Positions 8,132-15,656 of a stretch of 15,887 bases of DNA are shown in pieces. The stretch covers positions 1 to 15,887 of the forward strand of contig CAZFWV010000139.1 of NCBI GenBank assembly GCA_964522605.1, in the 5' to 3' direction. Below the pieces are notes generated by a model, which had not been told where the DNA came from, did not search any database, and worked only from the letters and a program-made list of their open reading frames with translations. Made by a program: the position numbers and the translations under genes. This DNA is from CAVZLD01 sp964522605 (GTDB lineage: Bacteria > Planctomycetota > Planctomycetia > Pirellulales > Pirellulaceae). The stretch's first letter is position 1. Every line of letters starts with the position of its first letter.

Positions 8132-8236
8132 ATGCTTAACAAGGCCCGCGTGAGCACCGTATCCCTGCCGGACCGCGATTGGAGCGGGATCGGACGTCGG
8201 ATTACGTCGATTACCGGCCACGCGATCGAGGCCTGA
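8132..8236 (+). CDS. Putative 34-residue leader peptide of the cimA attenuator
   Basis: A short ORF from the ATG at 8132 to the TGA at 8234-8236, about 30 nt after the predicted transcription start. The peptide has four Ile among its last 15 residues (20, 24, 27, 32; codons ATC, ATT, ATT, ATC), plus two Val and two Leu earlier. The second half reads GIGRRITSITGHAIEA. Its stop codon lies inside the strand that can pair with the terminator 5' arm, as in ribosome-controlled attenuators. Weak points: no good Shine-Dalgarno, no uninterrupted run of Ile codons, and a 34-codon ORF can occur by chance. Confidence 0.45.
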   Translation: MLNKARVSTVSLPDRDWSGIGRRITSITGHAIEA

Positions 8237-8281
8237 GGGGACTGACCGGAGACATGTTGGAACAAACAGCCCTGAGGCCTT
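8228..8281 (+). promoter_or_regulatory. Predicted antiterminator stem competing with the cimA leader terminator
   Basis: Bases 8228-8239 can pair with 8270-8281: twelve positions with one G-U wobble (8228/8281), one G-G mismatch (8235/8274) and ten Watson-Crick pairs, enclosing a 30-nt loop. The core is aggcct (8229-8234) with aggcct (8275-8280). Bases 8270-8279 are also the 5' arm of the terminator, so the two structures exclude each other. The upstream strand covers the leader ORF stop codon, so a ribosome finishing the leader would mask it and favour termination. Confidence 0.5.
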
Positions 8282-8300
8282 TCGGTCACAGGGCTTTTTT
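8268..8300 (+). terminator. Rho-independent terminator (attenuator) upstream of cimA
   Basis: Bases 8268-8279 pair with 8284-8295: eleven pairs including one G-U and a single A-A mismatch, closed by a four-base loop (8280-8283). The run tttttt at 8295-8300 follows directly. This is the clearest intrinsic terminator in the window. It ends only 45 nt before the cimA ATG and about 460 nt after ftsK, so it fits attenuation of cimA, or the 3' end of a small RNA, better than termination of ftsK. Confidence 0.8.
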
Positions 8301-8345
8301 CATTTCAGGGCCTGCGTTGGCTCCAATCGCCCGGAGATCCCGAGC

Positions 8346-9950
8346 ATGCGTCGAATCCAGATTTACGACACGACTCTGCGAGATGGTACGCAGGGTGAGG
8401 GAGTCAGCTTTTCGCTGCAGGACAAGCTCCAGATAGCCCGCCGGCTGGATGAGCTGGGCTTTGATTATGTCGAAGGGGGCTATCCGCTGTCGAACGACAA
8501 GGATGTCGAGTTTTTTGCCCAGTTACGGATGCAGCCACTAACGCGGGCGCGAGCGACCGCCTTCGGAATGACTCGTCGTCGAGGCCAATCTGCGGCCGAT
8601 GATCCGGGAATGCAGGCGTTGCTCAAATCCGGTACGCCGGCGGTCACGATCGTCGGCAAGACATCGGAATTCCACGTGACCACGGTCCTGCAAGTTTCGC
8701 CCGAAGAAAACCTGGCCATGATCGGCGATACGATCCAGCATCTGCGTGATGCGGGACGGGAGGTCGTATACGACGCGGAGCACTTCTTCGATGGGTGGAA
8801 GTTAAGTCCGACCTATGCGGCGCGGACAATTCAGACCGCCGCCGAAGCGGGTGCATCCATCATTGTGCTCTGCGACACGAATGGCGGCAGCATGCCCGAC
8901 GAGGTTGCCGAGTTGACGCGACGGGCCATTGATCAGGTTTCGGTCCCGATTGGGATTCATTGCCACAATGACTGCGATGTGGCCGTCGCGAATTCTCTTG
9001 CAGCAGTTGAAGCCGGAGCGATCCAGGTTCAGGGCACGATCAATGGCTTCGGTGAGCGATGCGGAAACGCGGACTTGATTTCGGTGATCGCGAACCTCGC
9101 GCTGAAAAAGCAAGGCTATGAGGTCCTCTCGCCGGAGGCGATTGAGCATCTGACGGAACTGTCGCGTTATGTGTATGAAACGGCGAACATGCTCTATCGC
9201 AACGGTCAGGCGTTCGTTGGCCCCAGCGCATTCGCGCACAAAGGCGGGATGCACGTGCACGCGGTGAATCGCGCGGCAGCCAGCTACGAACACGTACCGC
9301 CGGAAAGCGTCGGCAATGAGCGTCGCATTCTGGTCAGTGAACTGTCGGGACGATCGAACATCATCACCAAGATGACGAAACATGACCTGCAGCACGACAA
9401 GGCGTTGATGGACCGCGTGCTGGCGCGCGTCGTCACGCTCGAAAACCAGGGCTATCAGTTTGAAGCCGCAGAGGCCTCATTCGATCTGCTCGTGAAACGA
9501 TGCGCCGGACAGTTCACTCCGCATTTCCACCGCATCAAATACCACGTTGCGGTCGCGGCCGATACGGCGGGCGAACTGATTACGGAAGCGACGGTCAAGT
9601 TGGAGGTGGCGGGGGAAGTGCGCCACGAGGTCGGCGAAGGCGACGGTCCAGTCAACGCGCTCGACGCGGCCTTGCGAAAAGCACTCAATGGCACCTATCC
9701 CAATTTGCGACAGATGCATCTGGTCGATTACAAGGTACGCGTGGTGAACTCGGAAGCCGGTACCGCCGCACGAATCCGCGTGATTATCGAAAGCAAAGAC
9801 GATCACGATGTCTGGGGTACGGTGGGCGTGAGTGAGAACATCATCGAAGCCAGTTGGATGGCGCTCGTGGATGCCGTGGAATACAAACTGTTCAAGGACG
9901 AAACACGGTCGGAACAAGGCACCGCTCCGGCTGAAATCACGTCCTCCTGA
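8346..9950 (+). CDS. cimA: (R)-citramalate synthase CimA
   Basis: Condenses pyruvate with acetyl-CoA to (R)-citramalate, first step of the threonine-independent route to 2-oxobutyrate and isoleucine. It has 534 residues, the usual length of the long CimA type. The HMGL-like TIM barrel (about 3-270) shows YDTTLRDGTQGEG (R12, D13), the metal-ligand motif HCHND (205-209) and NGFGERCGNADL (233-244). SAFAHKGGMHVHAV lies at 294-307. The C-terminal LeuA-type allosteric domain (about 390-520) ends in GVSENIIEASWMALVDAVEYKL, normally the site of feedback inhibition, by isoleucine in known CimA. The GGYPLSNDKD stretch (44-53) is CimA-like; this distinguishes it from 2-isopropylmalate synthase and homocitrate synthase. 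ggag at 8333-8336 sits 9 nt before the ATG. valS follows after 30 nt. A promoter, leader ORF and terminator lie directly upstream. Confidence 0.94.
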   Translation: MRRIQIYDTTLRDGTQGEGVSFSLQDKLQIARRLDELGFDYVEGGYPLSNDKDVEFFAQLRMQPLTRARATAFGMTRRRGQSAADDPGMQALLKSGTPAVTIVGKTSEFHVTTVLQVSPEENLAMIGDTIQHLRDAGREVVYDAEHFFDGWKLSPTYAARTIQTAAEAGASIIVLCDTNGGSMPDEVAELTRRAIDQVSVPIGIHCHNDCDVAVANSLAAVEAGAIQVQGTINGFGERCGNADLISVIANLALKKQGYEVLSPEAIEHLTELSRYVYETANMLYRNGQAFVGPSAFAHKGGMHVHAVNRAAASYEHVPPESVGNERRILVSELSGRSNIITKMTKHDLQHDKALMDRVLARVVTLENQGYQFEAAEASFDLLVKRCAGQFTPHFHRIKYHVAVAADTAGELITEATVKLEVAGEVRHEVGEGDGPVNALDAALRKALNGTYPNLRQMHLVDYKVRVVNSEAGTAARIRVIIESKDDHDVWGTVGVSENIIEASWMALVDAVEYKLFKDETRSEQGTAPAEITSS

Positions 9951-9980
9951 CGACTGCTAGGAGCCAGGGAAGTTGGAGCT

Positions 9981-12900
9981 ATGAACGCCAAGTTTTCGCC
10001 CGAAAGCCTACCTACTCGTTTCGACCATCGGGAAGCGCAGCAGCGCATCTATCAAGGCTGGGAGCAGCGCGGATATTTCCACAGCGAACCGGATCCACAA
10101 CGCACTCCCTACACCATCGTCATCCCACCGCCCAATGTGACCGGCGCCTTGCACCTGGGGCATGCGCTGAACAATAGCCTGCAAGACATCTTGATCCGCT
10201 TCAAAAGAATGCAGGGCTACAACACGCTCTGGATGCCCGGGACCGATCACGCGGGAATCGCCACTCAGGCGGTTGTGGAACGACGGTTGATGGAGGAAGA
10301 AGGCAAGTCCCGTCACGATCTGGGACGAGAGGAACTGGTCCGACGCATCTGGGCCTGGAAGGACGCCTACGAGACACGCATTCTAAATCAGCTGAAACAG
10401 ATCGGCTGCAGCTGCGATTGGCAGCGAACACGATTTACTTTGGACGATGTGTGTGCGCGAGCCGTGCGACAGACCTTCTTCGATCTCTTCCGAACGCAGC
10501 GGATCTATCGCGGAAAACGTCTGGTCAATTGGGACACGTTTCTGCAAACCGCGGTCAGTGATGATGAAGTGTTTCACGAGCCGGTCGCCGGTCACTTCTG
10601 GCATTTCCGCTACCCGGTCATTGATCCGCGCCCGGGTGAGCCCACCCATGTCACGATCGCCACGACACGACCGGAAACGATGCTCGGCGACACGGCCGTG
10701 GCCGTGCACCCCGATCCAGCCGGCGCGCTGCGCGAGCTGGAAACGCAATTGCGCGAAAAACTGGCAGCGGCGCCGATGCGCGAACGCGAAGAGCTCCAGC
10801 ATGAACTGGAGCATGTCGCGCGTCGCCGAACCGAGAAACTCGCTGAATTGGAACAATTGCGAGAGATGGCGCGCGACGGACGGAAGCTGATGTTGCCGTT
10901 GCTGGAACGAGAAATTCCGCTGATCGCCGACTCGTGGGCGAAACCCGAACTGGGCAGCGGCTGCGTCAAGATCACGCCGGCCCACGATGCGAACGACTAT
11001 GAGGTCGGTCTCCGCGCGCAGCTTCCGATGGTCAATCTCCTGAACCCGGACGGCACGCTCAACGCAAATGCGGGTCCGTATGCCGGCTTGACGATTCTGA
11101 AGGCCCGGGAGCAGGTCGTGCACGATCTCGAACGGCAGGATCTGCTGGTTGACGTCGAGGATCGCGAAATCGATCTGGCGCATTCCGATCGCAGCAAGAC
11201 TCCCATCGAACCGTATTTGGCCGATCAGTGGTTCGTGCGGATGGAGGAGCTGGCCCAATCCGCTATGGATGCCGTGACGGACGGGCGCGTGAAGATTTTT
11301 CCAGCGCGCTACGCGAAAGGGTACCTCGACTGGCTGGCGGAAAAACGGGATTGGCCGGTCAGCCGGCAACTTTGGTGGGGACACCGGATCCCCGTCTGGT
11401 CGTATTCCGCATCGGAGGAAGCGCCGTTCTGGAAAAAGACCGCGCTGCCCTTCTTGCCCCAGGTGCAATTGGACCAGGAGCAGCAGTCCATTCCGCCGTC
11501 CTGGTCGGACCAAGTCGCCGCGTTCGTTGCTCCCGGCCCGGCCGATGGGCAAGTCACGCTGTTCGTCTGTGTCGCGCCGGAACACGAAGAACTGGAACAG
11601 CAACTCGAACAGGCCGGGCTGCACCAAGAAGATGATGTGCTCGATACCTGGTTCAGTTCCGCACTTTGGCCGCACTCGACGCTCGGCTGGCCCGCCGATT
11701 CGCCCGAACTCCGCTACTACTACCCCACAAATACGCTGATCACCAGCCGCGACATCATCACACTGTGGGTGGCGCGCATGGTCTTGGCGGGGTTGAACAA
11801 CATGGGCGAAGTCCCCTTCCGGGAAGTGTTCATCCATCCCAAGATCCTCGACGGCTACGGCGAAGGCATGTCGAAGTCCAAGGGCAACGGCGTCGATCCA
11901 CTGGATGTGATCGAAAAATTCGGCGCCGATGCGCTTCGATTCGGCATTGCGTATCTCACAACCGAAACCCAGGATGTGCGGATGCCGGTGCAGTTCGAGT
12001 GTCCTCACTGCGAGTCGCTGATCGAACAGACGCGACAGAATCGCGAACGACCGCGGATCTCGTGTCCAAAATGCAAGCAGGATTTTTCCACGCAATGGGC
12101 CTCCAAGGAAGACGATCGGCAATTGCCGCGTGGCGCGGTCGTCAGCGAACGCTTTGAATTGGCGCGCAACTTCTGTAACAAGCTGTGGAATGTATCCCGT
12201 CTGATTCTGATCCATTTGGATGGGTACACTCCGGCAGCGGTTTCCGAGAAGGAATTGGCCTTCGAAGACCAATGGATCCTCAGCCGTTTAGCCACGGTCA
12301 CGCAACAGGTCACGGAGGCGTTGGATGCGTACCACTATGCGGACGCGGCGCGGTCCCTGTATGACTTCGCGTGGGACGAATTCTGCAGTCGTTACGCGGA
12401 GATGGCCAAGCCACGACTGGAAGACCCCCAGACCCGCCCGGTCGCCCAGCGAACAATTGCGCACGTCTTGGATACTCTATTGCGTTTGTTGCATCCGCTC
12501 GTGCCGTTCCTCACCGAGGAGGTCTGGCAATTACTGGGACGGGCTGCCCCGATTCGCGGACTGCCGCAGCCCTCGCCTGCCGCCGAAAGTGTCGTGATCG
12601 CACCGTGGCCCGTGCCCGTGAAGGAACACCAGGATGCCCGTCTGGAAGGTCAGTTCGCCAAGTTTCTTGCTGCACTGGATGCCCTTCGTGAGATCCGCAG
12701 CCGTCAGGGCATCGCACCACGGCAATCGGTGAGATTCTGTGTGCGGTGTGACTCGGACACGACGGAGCTGCTTCGCCCGATGGAACTCTATTTCCAACGG
12801 ATGGCCAATGCATCGAGCACGGGTTGGACCGCCGAGACGCCCCTGCCCCCCACGCATGCGAAGGTCAGCCTGCGGGAGATGGAAGTCTTTGTCGATCTGG

Positions 12901-13136
12901 AAGGGCTGATCGACTTGGAAGCGGAAATCGCGCGGAATACGAAGCAGGAAGAAAAACTCCTGGGGTTAATCGCGGGCAAAGAAAAGAAGTTGGCCAACGA
13001 CAGCTTCGTGCAGCGGGCGCCGGAGGATGTGGTCCGGCGTGAAAAGGAAAGCTTGGCGGAATTACAGGCACAACTCCAGTCCGTCCGCGAAGCGCTCGAG
13101 CGGCTCCAGTCATCCGCGAGTTCTTCGGGCGATTGA
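9981..13136 (+). CDS. valS: Valyl-tRNA synthetase with two unusual insertions
   Basis: Class I synthetase charging tRNA-Val, cytoplasmic, 1051 residues (E. coli ValRS is about 950). Seen: PPPNVTGALHLGHALN with HLGH at 58-61; CP1 editing domain with TTRPETMLGD (228-237) and KITPAHDANDYEVG (330-343); WWGHRIPVW (465-473); DVLDTWFSSALWP (552-564); GMSKSKGN (629-636), where the first Lys of KMSKS is Gly but the second is kept; anticodon-binding helical domain at about 720-880; and the C-terminal coiled-coil arm at about 970-1045 typical of ValRS. Extra parts are a ~50-residue charged helical stretch inside CP1 (about 248-298) and a CPHC...CPKC zinc-ribbon-like insertion (674-698) after the KMSKS loop. 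The start ATG has aggga at 9966-9970. It probably shares a transcript with cimA, whose stop is 30 nt upstream. Confidence 0.96.
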   Translation: MNAKFSPESLPTRFDHREAQQRIYQGWEQRGYFHSEPDPQRTPYTIVIPPPNVTGALHLGHALNNSLQDILIRFKRMQGYNTLWMPGTDHAGIATQAVVERRLMEEEGKSRHDLGREELVRRIWAWKDAYETRILNQLKQIGCSCDWQRTRFTLDDVCARAVRQTFFDLFRTQRIYRGKRLVNWDTFLQTAVSDDEVFHEPVAGHFWHFRYPVIDPRPGEPTHVTIATTRPETMLGDTAVAVHPDPAGALRELETQLREKLAAAPMREREELQHELEHVARRRTEKLAELEQLREMARDGRKLMLPLLEREIPLIADSWAKPELGSGCVKITPAHDANDYEVGLRAQLPMVNLLNPDGTLNANAGPYAGLTILKAREQVVHDLERQDLLVDVEDREIDLAHSDRSKTPIEPYLADQWFVRMEELAQSAMDAVTDGRVKIFPARYAKGYLDWLAEKRDWPVSRQLWWGHRIPVWSYSASEEAPFWKKTALPFLPQVQLDQEQQSIPPSWSDQVAAFVAPGPADGQVTLFVCVAPEHEELEQQLEQAGLHQEDDVLDTWFSSALWPHSTLGWPADSPELRYYYPTNTLITSRDIITLWVARMVLAGLNNMGEVPFREVFIHPKILDGYGEGMSKSKGNGVDPLDVIEKFGADALRFGIAYLTTETQDVRMPVQFECPHCESLIEQTRQNRERPRISCPKCKQDFSTQWASKEDDRQLPRGAVVSERFELARNFCNKLWNVSRLILIHLDGYTPAAVSEKELAFEDQWILSRLATVTQQVTEALDAYHYADAARSLYDFAWDEFCSRYAEMAKPRLEDPQTRPVAQRTIAHVLDTLLRLLHPLVPFLTEEVWQLLGRAAPIRGLPQPSPAAESVVIAPWPVPVKEHQDARLEGQFAKFLAALDALREIRSRQGIAPRQSVRFCVRCDSDTTELLRPMELYFQRMANASSTGWTAETPLPPTHAKVSLREMEVFVDLEGLIDLEAEIARNTKQEEKLLGLIAGKEKKLANDSFVQRAPEDVVRREKESLAELQAQLQSVREALERLQSSASSSGD

Positions 13137-13349
13137 CCTTCGACAGACCGACCAACAGCCGCTCCGGGGGGTCGACCGGCCTCCGGGCGGCCGTCTCCCC
13201 GTTTCGCGGCGCCGCGCAGGTGATTACACTGAATCGAAGGCGGTTCGGACCCGTCTGTCCGATGATCGATCTCTTCTTGCCCCCTTCGGGAACGTCGGAT
13301 TCGAAAAAGGGACTCACGCAGCAACTTGTCGATGTGAGCAGATGTGACC

Positions 13350-13751
13350 ATGCCCGTGCAGATGCAGCTATCGCGGATCATTATTAGTGAGATCAATGAG
13401 CAACAAGTCATTTATCTGCGGGAGGTCGACGGCGACCGACAGTTTCCGATTCTGATTGGGATCTTTGAAGCAACCAGCATTGACCGCCGTGTGAAAGACT
13501 ACGTTTCGACACGTCCGCTGACACATGACTTACTGGTGAAGATCGTGGAGCAACTGGGCGGTGAACTGGACAGCGTCGTCATCACCGAGCTGCGCGAGCA
13601 CACGTACTACGCGAAGCTCCGGATTCGGCAGAACGGCGAGCTACACGACATCGATTCGCGTCCATCCGACGCCATCGCGGTCGCGGTAACCTGCGATCCG
13701 CCACTGCCAATCTTCGTCAACGAGGAAGTGCTCGAAGAGGCGATGGAATAG
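13350..13751 (+). CDS. Bifunctional nuclease (BFN/DUF151) family protein
   Basis: A 133-residue single-domain protein spanning the BFN domain. Typical stretches are LSRIIISEINEQQVIYLREVDG (7-28), FPILIGIFEA (32-41), RPLTHDLL (55-62) and SRPSDAIAVAV (103-113). Family members in plants and Thermotoga show or are linked to nuclease activity, but the role in bacteria is poorly defined, so enzymatic function is inferred only. The frame extends to a GTG at 13344 (two more residues); I chose the ATG at 13350 because it gives the MPVQM opening I recall from planctomycete members. The 213-nt gap after valS has no clear terminator or promoter. The lipoprotein gene begins 22 nt downstream, suggesting co-transcription. 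Confidence 0.88.
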   Translation: MPVQMQLSRIIISEINEQQVIYLREVDGDRQFPILIGIFEATSIDRRVKDYVSTRPLTHDLLVKIVEQLGGELDSVVITELREHTYYAKLRIRQNGELHDIDSRPSDAIAVAVTCDPPLPIFVNEEVLEEAME

Positions 13752-13773
13752 CACGATTCTGGATTCCCCGCCT

Positions 13774-15240
13774 ATGACCGGCCCATTGACTGCCCGGAAA
13801 CTGCTCGGCCTGCTCGTGCCGTGCATCTTCGCCTTCGGCTGCCAACGAGATTCGCAGCAGACTTCTCAGCCGGGACCGGAACAACCCGAGGCCGCTGCCA
13901 CCGCACCGTTACGGCTGATCGTCGTCGACGATGCGATCCTCGCTGCGGCAATTCAGCGCGAATGGCAAGCGCATGGACGTGAGTCGTTGGACGTCGAGGT
14001 TGTCGATCCAACGGCCGACCTCAACACGCTGAGTCAGTCCGCGGACATCCTCGTCTTTCCACCGTGTCAACTGGGAGATTTGGTGGAAGCGAACGTGATT
14101 CGGCCACTGCCCAAAGAACTTGCTCCCGGAACGAATCGGTCGGGAACTGAGGCGGACGAATATCGATGGAACGACGTTTTTCCCACCTCTCGTCGGGAGG
14201 AATTACGGTGGGGCGAGTTGGTCTATGGCGTTCCCTTCGGTTCCCCCCAACTCGTGCTGCAGATTCGACGGGACCTATTTCCTGACGAAACTTTTCAAGC
14301 ACCAACGACCTGGCAGGAATACACGAGCCTGGTGACCCAATTCAAGGCACGGATCACCGAGGATGCTGCATCTGCCGCTTCATTGGAGGCCGTCGCCGCC
14401 GAACCACTCGGACCGGGCTGGGCCGCGCGGATGCTGCTGGTACGGGCCGCTGCCTACGCACGACACCGCAGTCAGTACTCGACGCTTTTTCAGTTTGCGA
14501 CCATGGAGCCGCTGATCAATCAGCCTCCTTTCGTGCGTGCCCTGCAGGATTTGCTCGACGTGGCCGATACATTTCCGTCGGATATCCTCGAACAGACTCC
14601 CCGTGACGTGTCCCACCGCCTGCGCACGGGCAAGGTTGCTGTCGCCATCAGCTGGCCGAGTGCTACACGGGATGCGGACGAAGATGGATTGGGCCCGGAG
14701 TCCATTCGACTGGCCGAATTGCCTGGGTCGACCGAGGTCTATCACTTGGCATCCGGTCAGTGGCAGCCGCGGAATCCGGATGAGTCACCCCACGTCCCCA
14801 CGCTTGCCGTGGATGGACGGATGGGAGCCGTGACAACCGCCTGCCGGCAGGTCATCCGCGCTACCCAGTTGTTGCTCTGGTTGACGGCTCCCGAACAGAG
14901 TGTGCCTGTCGCATCGGGCAGTCCTCACACGACGCTCTTTCGCCGGTCTCATCTGGCCCAACCTGAACTCTGGTTCGAACCTGGATGGGCCGGTCTCGCG
15001 AACGCGTACGCCGAGATTCTGGAGACGACGCAACAACGATCGACTTGGCTGATGACGCCGCGCATTCCCGCGCAGTCGAATTATCTGGAAACACTCGATC
15101 GTGCGGTACGGCGCGCGATCCAGGAACGTACTGACCCTCAGCAGGCGCTGAATGAAGTCGCCAGCGCCTGGTCGGAAATCACACGTCAGCACGATCCGAA
15201 GCAGCAAAGACAAGCGTACTTGAACAGCCTTGGACTATGA
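13774..15240 (+). CDS. Extracellular solute-binding-like lipoprotein (ABC substrate-binding fold), orphan
   Basis: A 488-residue secreted protein. N-terminus: short charged start with R8/K9, hydrophobic stretch 10-22 and Cys at 23 in a loose lipobox (AFGC; Ala instead of Leu at -3), then a Gln/Pro/Ala-rich linker to about 45. The rest looks like a family-1 solute-binding protein: beta-alpha start LRLIVVDD (46-53), ADILVFPPCQLGDLVEANVIRPL (90-112), the hinge-type GELVYGVPFGSPQLVLQIRRDLF (147-169) followed by PTTWQEY, and GKVAVAISWPS (286-296), equivalent to the 'GkaAM' segment of sugar binders. No permease or ATPase gene is nearby, so transport is not shown; it may sense or scavenge. It sits 22 nt after the BFN-family gene and 22 nt before the DUF2007-like gene. 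Fold assignment rests on motif pattern only; the ligand is unknown. Confidence 0.75.
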   Translation: MTGPLTARKLLGLLVPCIFAFGCQRDSQQTSQPGPEQPEAAATAPLRLIVVDDAILAAAIQREWQAHGRESLDVEVVDPTADLNTLSQSADILVFPPCQLGDLVEANVIRPLPKELAPGTNRSGTEADEYRWNDVFPTSRREELRWGELVYGVPFGSPQLVLQIRRDLFPDETFQAPTTWQEYTSLVTQFKARITEDAASAASLEAVAAEPLGPGWAARMLLVRAAAYARHRSQYSTLFQFATMEPLINQPPFVRALQDLLDVADTFPSDILEQTPRDVSHRLRTGKVAVAISWPSATRDADEDGLGPESIRLAELPGSTEVYHLASGQWQPRNPDESPHVPTLAVDGRMGAVTTACRQVIRATQLLLWLTAPEQSVPVASGSPHTTLFRRSHLAQPELWFEPGWAGLANAYAEILETTQQRSTWLMTPRIPAQSNYLETLDRAVRRAIQERTDPQQALNEVASAWSEITRQHDPKQQRQAYLNSLGL

Positions 15241-15262
15241 ACCGGCGAGGAATCTGACTCCA

Positions 15263-15520
15263 ATGAGCACGAGTGATCCCCAGAGTCCGACCGTTTTGAC
15301 GACAACCGCCTCGGATATTGAAGCCGCCGCCATCGTGACGGCACTTTCAGCCCATGGCATTGAGGCCCGTACGACAGGTGGCTACACGGCCGGGTTTCGA
15401 GCGGAAGCACCAGGTCGGATCCAGGTCGTTGTGCGTGCGGCCGATTTGGCAGAGGCACAGGTAATTCTGGCGGAGATCCAGAAGCCTACAGAATCAGAGG
15501 ATTCGTCTGACGAACAATGA
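15263..15520 (+). CDS. Small DUF2007-like protein (putative signal-transducing fold)
   Basis: An 85-residue soluble protein. After a Ser/Thr-rich start, the core (about 14-72) has the pattern of DUF2007: VLTTTASDIEAAAIVTALSAHGIEA, a short Gly-rich loop, then IQVVVRAADLAEAQVILAEI. This is a beta-alpha-beta-beta-alpha ferredoxin-like layout in which a helix selects 'between two copies' of a value. An acidic tail ends the protein. No biochemical function is established for the family. The frame runs back to a TTG at 15230, overlapping the lipoprotein stop, but the ATG at 15263 with gagg at 15247-15250 is the better start. Probably the last gene of the bfn-lipoprotein unit. Confidence 0.72.
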   Translation: MSTSDPQSPTVLTTTASDIEAAAIVTALSAHGIEARTTGGYTAGFRAEAPGRIQVVVRAADLAEAQVILAEIQKPTESEDSSDEQ

Positions 15521-15549
15521 CCGCTCCCGGGCAGAGAGGTCGTGTCGTT

Positions 15550-15578
15550 TCTAAGTTGCCGATTCAGCGGAACTTAGA
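15550..15578 (+). terminator. Hairpin at the end of the bfn-lipoprotein-DUF2007 unit
   Basis: tctaagtt (15550-15557) pairs exactly with aacttaga (15571-15578), and inside ccg (15559-15561) pairs with cgg (15568-15570). It starts 30 nt after the last stop codon. No T-run follows. A second, smaller hairpin, accctcc/ggaggt with one bulge, lies at 15583-15600. The position fits a transcript 3' end, but the intrinsic-terminator signature is incomplete. Confidence 0.4.
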
Positions 15579-15656
15579 CTACACCCTCCCGCGTGGAGGT
15601 CGTGCAGCTTTAATGTGGTGGTTTTTCCGGAGTCCCCGAACAGGATTCGTGGCGAT

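Noticed and set aside
7873..8139. Open frame of 88 codons between ftsK and cimA
   Set aside because: It runs through the 32-nt repeat and the strong promoter, has no domain and no ribosome site. Probably noncoding.
7324..8289. Open frame of 321 codons on the minus strand, extremely Arg/Pro-rich
   Set aside because: It is the reverse reading of the acidic GAG/GAC tract of ftsK, which automatically yields Arg, Leu, Pro and Ser codons. No family resemblance.
8100..8300. T-box riboswitch upstream of cimA
   Set aside because: No T-box consensus (agggtggnaccgcg) and no specifier-loop architecture; the ORF plus competing stems fit peptide-coupled attenuation better.
8268..8300. Terminator assigned to ftsK
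   Set aside because: It lies about 460 nt past the ftsK stop and downstream of a strong promoter, and a closer hairpin (7844-7875) follows ftsK directly.
10383..12272. Open frame of 629 codons on the minus strand opposite valS
   Set aside because: valS is unmistakable in this segment. The antisense frame shows no domain and is explained by the third-position GC pattern of the real gene.
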